DNA of 8,510 nt from Gallionella sp. UBA4737 (GTDB lineage: Bacteria; Pseudomonadota; Gammaproteobacteria; Burkholderiales; Gallionellaceae), in NCBI GenBank assembly GCA_002403995.1, contig DHIV01000129.1, positions 1 through 8,510 of the forward strand, written 5' to 3'. Positions 1 through 5,216 of the stretch are shown in pieces. The translations under genes and the position numbers were made by a program. The notes below the pieces were generated by a model that did not search any database, had not been told where the DNA came from, and was given only the letters and a program-made list of their open reading frames with translations. Every line of letters starts with the position of its first letter. Positions within the stretch are counted from its first letter, which is position 1.

Positions 1-150
1 GGAACTATATTATTGATCATTGTGGTGTTGATGTTGATTGGTGCGATTCCGGCCTGGCCACACAGCAGGTCGTGGGGCTATGGTCCGAGCGGAGGCATTG
101 GACTGGTATTGGTCATTCTGATAATTCTGCTGCTGATGGGGCGGTTGTGA
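1..150 (+). CDS. DUF3309 family small membrane protein (5' end cut by window)
   Basis: Frame 1 is open from the first base to a TGA at 148-150, giving 49 visible residues. The visible protein starts GTILLIIVVLMLIG, continues with AIPAWPHSRSWGYGPSGG, and ends in a second hydrophobic stretch (IGLVLVILIILLLMGRL). The pattern of two hydrophobic helices around a PxWPHSRSWGYGPSGG loop is what I know of the DUF3309 family, whose members are about 50-55 residues long, so only the first few codons should be missing. The family has no established biochemical role; members are very small inner-membrane proteins often found among general-stress genes. It lies 70 bp upstream of the ElaB-like gene on the same strand and may share its regulation. 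The start codon and any promoter lie outside the window. Confidence 0.85.
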   Translation, partial: GTILLIIVVLMLIGAIPAWPHSRSWGYGPSGGIGLVLVILIILLLMGRL

Positions 151-179
151 AGTGCTCGAAAAATTTCCGGCAGGCAAAT

Positions 180-198
180 AATATTAAAACGTAATATT
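180..198. promoter_or_regulatory. Short inverted repeat upstream of the ElaB-like gene
   Basis: AATATTA (180-186) and TAATATT (192-198) form a perfect 7 bp inverted repeat separated by AAACG. It lies about 20-40 bp before the ATG at 221, where a promoter or operator would be expected. It is AT-rich, so chance is a real alternative. I could not assign clear -35/-10 boxes. What I see is symmetry only; binding by a regulator is inference. Confidence 0.3.
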
Positions 199-220
199 CT
201 TTCAATTAAGGAGTTAAGTC

Positions 221-556
221 ATGAACGCGAAAAGAGCGATTGCTAAACATACAGATATCGCAGATTCCAAGGATAAGCTCATGGAAGATTTGAGACTGGT
301 GGTGGCGGATGCCGAGGAACTGTTGCGCGCTACCGCCAACCAGGCCGGTGAGGGTGCTTCCGCCGCCCGTGCTCGCATCCAGGAGAACCTGCAGGTTGTT
401 AAGTCGCGTCTGGATTCAGCCGAAGAAGCCGTGGTTGAGCGCGCCCGTCGGGCTGCAAAAGACGCTGACCAGTATGTCCACGAAAATCCTTGGCAAGCGA
501 TCGGTATCTCGGCCTGCGTGGGTGCGATTGTCGGGATGCTGATCGCAAGGCGCTAA
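221..556 (+). CDS. ElaB/YqjD/DUF883-family membrane-anchored protein
   Basis: This 111-residue protein has the family layout: a charged, Ala/Glu/Arg-rich helical region (about residues 15-85, likely coiled coil, e.g. DAEELLRATANQAGEG and RARIQENLQVVKSRLD), a HENPWQAIGI motif near residues 87-96, and one C-terminal transmembrane helix ending in RR. ElaB/YqjD proteins are tail-anchored inner-membrane proteins; E. coli YqjD is reported to bind ribosomes in stationary phase. The start is supported by a strong AAGGAG Shine-Dalgarno at 208-213, 7 nt before ATG. The next gene starts 3 nt after its stop, and the order elaB/yqjD-like, yqjE-like, yqjK-like matches the E. coli yqjDEK arrangement. I cannot tell elaB from yqjD, so no symbol is given. 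Confidence 0.9.
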   Translation: MNAKRAIAKHTDIADSKDKLMEDLRLVVADAEELLRATANQAGEGASAARARIQENLQVVKSRLDSAEEAVVERARRAAKDADQYVHENPWQAIGISACVGAIVGMLIARR

Positions 557-559
557 GGT

Positions 560-937
560 ATGTCCGAATCGGCCGGGTTGATGGAGTCGCTGAAACGGAT
601 GGTGGGCACATTGCTCGTCATCTTCCAGACGCGGCTTGAACTCCTTTCCAGCGAGTTGGAGGAGGAGCGCCTGAACATCGAGCAAATGGTGCTCTATGGC
701 AGTATCGCGCTGTTCTTCTTTGGTTTGGCGATCTTGCTGCTGACGATATTTATTGTGGTGTTGCTCTGGGACAGCTACCGGCTGCAGGTGTTGGCTGGCT
801 TTATTGTGATTTACTTTGTCGCCGGACTCCTGGCATGGAACGCTTTGCGCCGCGTGGCCAGGGAAAAATCAAAACTGTTTTCCGCCAGTCTGGCCGCATT
901 GGCCGATGATCGCGACCAGCTTGCTCCCCGGCCATGA
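560..937 (+). CDS. YqjE-like phage-holin-family (DUF1469) membrane protein
   Basis: The 125-residue product begins with an amphipathic segment typical of the family (GLMESLKRMVGTLLVIFQTR, then LELLSSELEEERLNIEQM). It then has two hydrophobic helices at about residues 45-70 and 73-96, and a charged C-terminus. This matches YqjE/holin-superfamily-X proteins. Despite the name, there is no sign of prophage here, and a housekeeping or stress membrane role is more likely than lysis. The ATG lies 3 nt after the elaB-like stop; the only SD-like bases (AAGG, 555-558) overlap that stop, so translation is probably coupled. Its own stop overlaps the next start (ATGA at 934-937). Confidence 0.88.
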   Translation: MSESAGLMESLKRMVGTLLVIFQTRLELLSSELEEERLNIEQMVLYGSIALFFFGLAILLLTIFIVVLLWDSYRLQVLAGFIVIYFVAGLLAWNALRRVAREKSKLFSASLAALADDRDQLAPRP

Positions 938-1299
938 AAAATCGACTTGCAGCGCTTTCTTACCGCCGCCGTATTCTATTGGAAAAAATAGAAGCCCAAC
1001 GTGTGGATGTGGCCGTGATTTCTCAGGATTTGCAAAAGCCCCTGGCCCTGGCTGACATGGGGCTGAAGGCGGCGCGATTCATACGCAATCATCCCGGATT
1101 GGTAGCAGGCAGCCTTGCTGTGCTGCTGTCATTGCGCGGCAAGGGCGTTGCCGGCCTGGCACAGAAGGGCTGGCGTTTGATGTACCTCTATCCTTCCATC
1201 CTTTCCTTCGGTTTGAATTACCTCTTCTCTGCATTTCGCTCGCAGAGTGCTGAAGAACTTTTGGAGGAGCGCAATGCCGAGGTTGATCATTCGCAATAA
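934..1299 (+). CDS. YqjK-like protein
   Basis: This 121-residue protein begins MKNRLAALSYRRRILLEKIE, a basic N-terminal helix typical of YqjK-like proteins. A middle segment with FIRNHPGLVAGSLAVLLSLRG may insert in or lie on the membrane, and a second hydrophobic patch (LMYLYPSILSFGLNYLF) follows. Identification rests on position (third gene after elaB/yqjE-like genes), size, and the RRR/LLEKIE-type start; sequence conservation in this family is weak. It overlaps yqjE by ATGA, which implies translational coupling. The function of the family is unknown; association with the YqjD/YqjE products at the inner membrane is inferred from synteny. Confidence 0.75.
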   Translation: MKNRLAALSYRRRILLEKIEAQRVDVAVISQDLQKPLALADMGLKAARFIRNHPGLVAGSLAVLLSLRGKGVAGLAQKGWRLMYLYPSILSFGLNYLFSAFRSQSAEELLEERNAEVDHSQ

Positions 1300-1302
1300 T
1301 GA

Positions 1303-1339
1303 CAGGTGGTAAAGAAGTGAGCGCCAGACTTTTTACCTG
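1303..1339. repeat. Imperfect inverted repeat between the yqjK-like and pqiA-like genes
   Basis: CAGGT (1303-1307) followed by AAA and AAGT on the left can pair with ACTTTTTACCTG (1328-1339) on the right, giving up to 12 pairs with two bulges (GGT and G) and a loop of about 9 nt. It lies between the yqjK-like stop and the next start. There is no T-tract directly after it on the plus strand, so it is a poor intrinsic terminator; a processing or attenuation structure, or chance, are alternatives. Confidence 0.25.
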
Positions 1340-1363
1340 CTTACCATAACAAAGGCCGCTGCC

Positions 1364-2620
1364 ATGAAACTGGTCAACTGGTTTTTGTCGCTGATCATCA
1401 TCATCGCATCGGTTGTTTTGTGCCAACAGATCATTTCAAATTCGCTTTCCAATCAGCAGAACAAAAATGATTATGCTGAGCTCCGCAGTGTCAAATATGG
1501 TCTTCTCAGCATCGACGAATGGAAGCGCCAGGTTACCGAAATTCTTGCCGAAGAGATCGATAAGCTGTATTTGTCAAAGGAGAATGAGCGGGTGCTGCGG
1601 AAACACATCGAAGTTCTGCTGAATACGCTTATTGACAAGATTGACAAGCAGATCAGGGAAGCGAACGCAGGCTCAGCAGGGGGCCGGGTCAAACAATCCT
1701 TTATAAACACTTTCATCAATCTCGACGATATTAAAAAGGGCATTCCCGAATATGCGGATGCCATCGTTAATGAGTTGAAGAAAGCGAAAACAAAACGTCA
1801 GATAAAGTCGGTACTGAACAAACAGCTTGAAAAGTATTCTGACCAGACATTTGATACACAGGATACGCCTCTACTGAACCGCATCCTTCTCAGGACTGAT
1901 TCCAAGGATATCGAAGGAGCGAGGATCAAGCTCAATGAGCAAATTTCGGCCAAGCATGGCCTGATAATCAAGGAGGCAGGCCTGTTGATCGTGCTGTCGG
2001 TTATTCTTTTCGCTTGGTCTGGTTTTAGCAAGCTGCCGCTGACCCCGTCTCGTTATATATTTCTGATAGTGTCTCTCGTCACACTTTTGATAGTCGGCGT
2101 AACCACGCCCACGATCGATATGGAAGCCACCATCTCACAAATGAATTTTATGCTGATCGGGCATCCCATCCATTTTGAGAACCAGGTATTGTATTTCCAG
2201 AGCAAAAGCATACTGGATGTATTCTGGATCATGATCACCCACAAGGACATCCAGATGAAACTGGTCGGGATCTTGCTGATCACTTTCAGTATTGTTTTCC
2301 CGCTGTTAAAAATAGTCTCGTCGCTGGGATATTATTTCAATTGCCATAAGTTGAGGGAAAACCCGGTGATCAAGTTCTTTGTGTTGAAGTCCGGGAAATG
2401 GTCGATGGCCGATGTGATGGTGGTGGCCATATTCATGGCCTATATCGGATTCAATGGGATCATTACCAGCCAGCTCGGGCATTTACACAAAGCAGCCCAG
2501 GAAGTGGTGATCTTGACTACCAATGCCACATCTCTTCAGCCGGGATATTACCTGTTCCTGACATACACGCTGTTGGCGTTGATATTGTCAGGATTCCTGA
2601 CCAGGAAACCTCAGGCATAG
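1364..2620 (+). CDS. PqiA-domain inner-membrane protein with large N-terminal extra-domain
   Basis: The 418-residue protein has a C-terminal half that reads as a paraquat-inducible protein A domain: hydrophobic helices at about 201-219, 231-249, 299-323, 348-366 and 395-413, the segment GKWSMADVMVVAIF (344-357), and TSLQPGYYLFLTYTLLAL (389-406). These resemble the GKWSM-DV and ATSLQPG-YLF signatures of PqiA/YebS-type proteins, which work with MCE-domain proteins in lipid transport across the envelope. Unlike ordinary PqiA, the N-terminus has one membrane anchor (about 5-24) followed by about 175 hydrophilic, Lys/Glu-rich helical residues, probably periplasmic. The CxxC zinc-ribbon-like motifs of canonical PqiA are absent. 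The SD AAAGG (1351-1355) lies 8 nt before ATG. No PqiB/MCE gene is adjacent. The domain call is fairly firm; function is inference. Confidence 0.8.
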   Translation: MKLVNWFLSLIIIIASVVLCQQIISNSLSNQQNKNDYAELRSVKYGLLSIDEWKRQVTEILAEEIDKLYLSKENERVLRKHIEVLLNTLIDKIDKQIREANAGSAGGRVKQSFINTFINLDDIKKGIPEYADAIVNELKKAKTKRQIKSVLNKQLEKYSDQTFDTQDTPLLNRILLRTDSKDIEGARIKLNEQISAKHGLIIKEAGLLIVLSVILFAWSGFSKLPLTPSRYIFLIVSLVTLLIVGVTTPTIDMEATISQMNFMLIGHPIHFENQVLYFQSKSILDVFWIMITHKDIQMKLVGILLITFSIVFPLLKIVSSLGYYFNCHKLRENPVIKFFVLKSGKWSMADVMVVAIFMAYIGFNGIITSQLGHLHKAAQEVVILTTNATSLQPGYYLFLTYTLLALILSGFLTRKPQA

Positions 2621-2816
2621 CAGCGCAAGAATTAATGACCTGGTTGCAGTCTGCAAGCAGGATGTCAGGCCCGGGAGTCACTCGCGTTGGTATTGAGAAG
2701 GTGTCTGATCGCTCCGCACCGCAAGTTCTTCGGCAAGCTCAATCTCTCTGTCTATTCGGAAGCAACTTCCCATATTGGCATGGTAGTCCCGCTTTGTACG
2801 CATATTGTTCTGAATG

Positions 2817-2840
2817 AAAAAGGCCGTCTTGCGACGGCCT
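2817..2840 (-). terminator. Rho-independent terminator of the ice-binding-like lipoprotein gene
   Basis: AGGCCGTC (2821-2828), loop TTGC, GACGGCCT (2833-2840) forms a perfect 8 bp GC-rich stem. On the minus strand it is followed by a run of five T (bases 2821-2817), the classic intrinsic-terminator pattern, 33 bp after the minus-strand stop at 2874. It also lies between convergent genes and could stop plus-strand transcripts from the pqiA-like gene, though on that strand no T-tract follows. Confidence 0.85.
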
Positions 2841-2873
2841 CATTCACTGCTTCAGATTCTGATACTGCATGCT

Positions 2874-3674
2874 TTACGGAGGTGTGATCGTGGCCTGATT
2901 AAGAGTGACTGCGGTTTGCGCCAGCAGCCTGCCGTTCTCCGTTGAGTTCGCCCCCAGTGCGATATTTGTTTTCCCCAATATCACTCCATTCATGGTTGCG
3001 GTCGTTCCAATGTTCACACCTTGGGAAACCACCCAGAATACGTTCTGAGGTAGTACACCTTGCAGAGTCACCTGCGTAGCGGCAGCCTGAGTAAGAGTTC
3101 CGGTAATCCGGAAGACAAAGACATCAGTGTTTGAACCACTGAGATACATTGTCGTTGCAATCCCCACATTGACAGCACAGTCGTAAACGCCAGTGGTAAC
3201 GGTCAGCCCACCAAAATTTCCGGTTCCGGGACAAGCAGCACCTGCAGCTCCACCGTTAGCGGTGGTGTACGCGGTTTGCATGTCGCCTACGGCGGTGGTC
3301 AAGTTAACAGAAGTAGTCCCCCCGACATTGTCGGCTGCGAACAATCTTCCGCTCACTTGAGCGGATCCAAATGAGGTATCCGTGGGCTCGGTGATTAATG
3401 ACCATCCTGTCAAGAAAGTCCTGGCGGCCGGACTCAATCCAATATTCCCAGTCACTACGGAGTTTGGAACGGATGAAACACCTGTCTTTGCCAGAATCGT
3501 ATAATTGGCGGCCGTGCCAAGGTTTACACACCCCGTTCCAGAACAAGTTGCTCCAACTTTGCCGGCTTTTGCGCCCGGGACTCCGTCCCCACCGCCGCAT
3601 CCGGCCACAATAGCGGCCAGCAATAATGTTGTCGACCACAACACTAGTTTTGTAATACTTTCGAATCTGTTCAT
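2874..3674 (-). CDS. DUF3494 ice-binding-like lipoprotein
   Basis: The 266-residue product starts MNRFESITKLVLWS and has a lipoprotein signal peptide ending in the lipobox IVAGC (Cys26), followed by Gly rather than Asp, so outer-membrane sorting is likely. The mature part reads as a DUF3494 ice-binding domain: LGTAANYTILAKTGVSSVP near 52-70, VTGNIGLSPA (74-83), SGRLFAADN (108-116), TTAVGDMQTAYTTANG (126-141), GVYDCAVNV (162-170), FVFRITGTLTQAA (187-199), NVFWVVSQGVNIGTTATM (211-228), and a final GRLLAQTAVTLNQATI (248-263). Known members are secreted or surface beta-solenoids that bind ice or act as adhesins. The ATG at 3674 is preferred over an upstream in-frame start because AGGAG lies 5 nt before it and the signal peptide then has normal length. 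It ends in a clear terminator, so it is probably monocistronic. Family assignment is strong; actual ice binding is not shown by sequence. Confidence 0.9.
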   Translation of the reverse strand: MNRFESITKLVLWSTTLLLAAIVAGCGGGDGVPGAKAGKVGATCSGTGCVNLGTAANYTILAKTGVSSVPNSVVTGNIGLSPAARTFLTGWSLITEPTDTSFGSAQVSGRLFAADNVGGTTSVNLTTAVGDMQTAYTTANGGAAGAACPGTGNFGGLTVTTGVYDCAVNVGIATTMYLSGSNTDVFVFRITGTLTQAAATQVTLQGVLPQNVFWVVSQGVNIGTTATMNGVILGKTNIALGANSTENGRLLAQTAVTLNQATITPP

Positions 3675-3795
3675 TTTTTCTCCTAATAAATAACTATTCC
3701 AGAAAAACATCGGTGCACTCGGGCGATCCCCGGCTGGCGTTTATCGTGATGCGCTATGCAGATATTCGCTGATGACACGTTTTGCGATCATGCGA

Positions 3796-3841
3796 GCCTT
3801 GGTCCGTTCCAATTCAAAACCGTATCAACCGGAACCAAGGC
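3796..3841 (-). other. Hairpin in upstream repeat, copy A
   Basis: Read on the minus strand, GCCTTG then GTTCC (3841-3831) can pair with GGAAC (3810-3806) and, after a 4-nt bulge, CAAGGC (3801-3796). This makes an 11 bp stem around a loop of exactly 20 nt (3830-3811). It lies 122 nt before the ATG at 3674. The corresponding hairpin in copy B also has a GTTCC/GGAAC core and a 20 nt loop, but different outer pairs. This suggests a structural element in the DNA or in the leader RNA. Whether it is transcribed is unknown. Confidence 0.45.
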
Positions 3842-3910
3842 ACAAGTTACAACAGTCGTACTATTCCACTTCCGTCCACGATGCTCCGTGTGTTAGCGCA
3901 CATTAATGAA
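3806..3910 (-). repeat. Upstream direct repeat, copy A
   Basis: About 105 bp that align with 6260-6370 in the same orientation at roughly 70-75% identity (hand count, three gap positions). Best-conserved blocks on the plus strand are TTCAAAA (3813-3819), ACCGGAAC (3828-3835), AAGGCACAAGT (3837-3847), CACTTC, GCTC, TAGCG, ACAT and ATGAAA. It lies upstream of the ice-binding-like gene; copy B lies upstream of the SUMF1-fold gene. Conservation in two non-coding upstream regions implies a shared cis-regulatory role or a common duplication origin. Confidence 0.75.
3888..3901. promoter_or_regulatory. Imperfect palindrome around TAGCG, copy A
   Basis: GTGTGTTAGCGCAC is the counterpart of the perfect palindrome at 6343-6356 in copy B. 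The departures from symmetry are T/G pairs on the plus strand, so an RNA of that strand could still form the stem. A dyad at the same place in both copies fits a protein operator. No regulator gene is adjacent. Confidence 0.45.
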
Positions 3911-4053
3911 AGTTTTTTTGAGTAAGCCAAAGAAACAGTATTTAGATGCAATCGGTGGTGCCTTGCGCGATGCGGCATACAGATCAAACTGGTAATGCGT
4001 TAAGCTCGCCAACACACGGCATGGCTGTAGCTAATGGGAGAATTTCTGATCAA

Positions 4054-4067
4054 GGGTGCGTGCACCC
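4054..4067 (-). terminator. Small hairpin downstream of the beta-rich protein gene (weak terminator candidate)
   Basis: GGGTGC, GT, GCACCC forms a 6 bp GC-rich stem with a minimal loop, about 70 bp past the minus-strand stop at 4136. No T-run follows it on the minus strand, so it is at best a weak terminator or a 3'-end stabilising structure. Confidence 0.25.
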
Positions 4068-4135
4068 TGTACGGGGAAACATCTCAATGCGGAGTCAAAA
4101 TGCTGGCAACCGCGTTTCGTTGAAATTGCCACATA

Positions 4136-5194
4136 TCATCTTGAATCATCAAATAGCACCTCCAGACGCATGCTGAGCGCCGGGCTGTAATGATATTGCC
4201 TATCTCTGGGGAAATGCAGTTGCGGGCTTAATTCAAAAAATAGCCATTCCTGATGCATTCGGTAACGGTACAACATCAGCACGACAAAATCCGTCATCTG
4301 ATATTGCGGGTTACTGATTCCGAGCGCACTTGCCTGATACAGCAAGGCGGTACGATCAGTCAGAGTATGAAAAATCGACAGATCCTGGCGCATGTCGAAG
4401 TTCTGTTTGTCATTGAGCCATGTGACGATACTGGAGGAACGAAACAGCAGCGGGGGGCTTATGATTCGATCCAGATCCAGCTGACTGGTCTCACCCGCGC
4501 CCAGAGTGTTGAACCAATACACAGACTGCGTTGCATTCAGCCGCCAGTTGCCTATCGGAGTTGAATAGCTGGCCCTGCTGCGGACAAAGGGTTTTGGCGG
4601 GATCGGAAATTTAATTCCCACGTCAGTACTGAAGTGCCAGACGTCTTTCTTTGCTGTCTCATATCGCGCAGCCAGGGCGACACTTTTCGGCACAATGACA
4701 TTTTCTTTAATCACTGTCGAACCCGGTGTTGGCTGAGCATTTATATTTTTCTCGGGGTCTGTTTCCAGCAATAGATGTAACCGCCCCTCGGTTACGGGCA
4801 ATCTCAGATTTACCCTGGCCGCAAGATCGAACTTGTGATCACTTCCATATCCATTCAGTTTGGTAAGGTCCAGTTGAACGACAGTTTGATTGCTCTCCTG
4901 ATAATGGCGATCTCCGCCAAAGAAGCGATCGATATAGCTTGCGAAACTGGTAATCTTTCCGGACATATAATCACGCGAAGTTTCCATAGAATCAAACCTG
5001 TCGGATTTTGATGTCTGTGGAGCAGTTTGTGGTGTCAGCAAGACAGGTTGTGGTGCCAGTGTGGCAGGTTGTGGTTCCTGAGGAACAGGCTGTTCTGCGC
5101 CAAACAATTCCAAGGGGAATAGTAGCGTAATGCCCAACAGCAGACTTGGCGAAAGGCTGAGAGACCAGATAGAGTAATTATCGAAGGAAGACAT
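4136..5194 (-). CDS. Secreted beta-rich protein, probably outer membrane, family unrecognised
   Basis: I do not recognise a named family. The 352-residue product has an N-terminal hydrophobic segment (about 10-30) followed by LFGAEQP, which fits signal peptide cleavage after Ala33. Then comes a Pro/Gln-rich linker (36-60: PVPQEPQPATLAPQPVLL, TPQTAPQ). The rest, from YIDRFFGGDRHYQESN (87-102) on, consists of alternating polar/hydrophobic strands with aromatic belts (VVQLDLTKLNG, KFDLAARVNLRLP, GRLHLLLETD, DVWHFSTDVGIKF, RASYSTPIGNWRLNATQSVYW, WLFFELSPQLHF). The last strand-like segment is YHYSPALSMRLEVLF, close to the C-terminus, so an outer-membrane beta-barrel is plausible, though the protein ends DDSR and not in Phe. 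The start at 5194 gives a signal peptide and only 22 bp spacing to the SUMF1-fold stop; the upstream in-frame extension runs through that gene in a wrong frame. The SD is weak. It is likely co-transcribed with the SUMF1-fold gene. Confidence 0.72.
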   Translation of the reverse strand: MSSFDNYSIWSLSLSPSLLLGITLLFPLELFGAEQPVPQEPQPATLAPQPVLLTPQTAPQTSKSDRFDSMETSRDYMSGKITSFASYIDRFFGGDRHYQESNQTVVQLDLTKLNGYGSDHKFDLAARVNLRLPVTEGRLHLLLETDPEKNINAQPTPGSTVIKENVIVPKSVALAARYETAKKDVWHFSTDVGIKFPIPPKPFVRSRASYSTPIGNWRLNATQSVYWFNTLGAGETSQLDLDRIISPPLLFRSSSIVTWLNDKQNFDMRQDLSIFHTLTDRTALLYQASALGISNPQYQMTDFVVLMLYRYRMHQEWLFFELSPQLHFPRDRQYHYSPALSMRLEVLFDDSR

Positions 5195-5216
5195 TGCCCA
5201 AGTCCCATATATTGCG

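Larger units (their letters stand above)
3675..4135. other. 461 bp gene-free region upstream of the ice-binding-like gene
   Basis: I see no credible gene here. A short open frame at 3946-4176 (+) has no family resemblance and runs into the opposite-strand gene. The region holds the ~105 bp direct-repeat copy (3806-3910) with its hairpin and palindrome, a seven-T run at 3913-3919, a small hairpin at 4054-4067, and a 13-mer (4007-4019) that repeats the palindrome region in inverted orientation. It is long enough for a regulated promoter with a 5' leader. Confidence 0.6.

Noticed and set aside
560..937. Prophage holin
   Set aside because: The holin-family label is nominal; the gene sits in a yqjDEK-like order with no endolysin, spanin or phage genes around it.
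2398..2817. 139-codon plus-strand frame overlapping the end of the pqiA-like gene
   Set aside because: Most of it is a frame-shifted reading of the conserved PqiA domain; the tail has no recognisable features.
3946..4176. 76-codon plus-strand frame in the large intergenic gap
   Set aside because: No SD, no domain, and it overlaps the opposite-strand gene; more likely chance.
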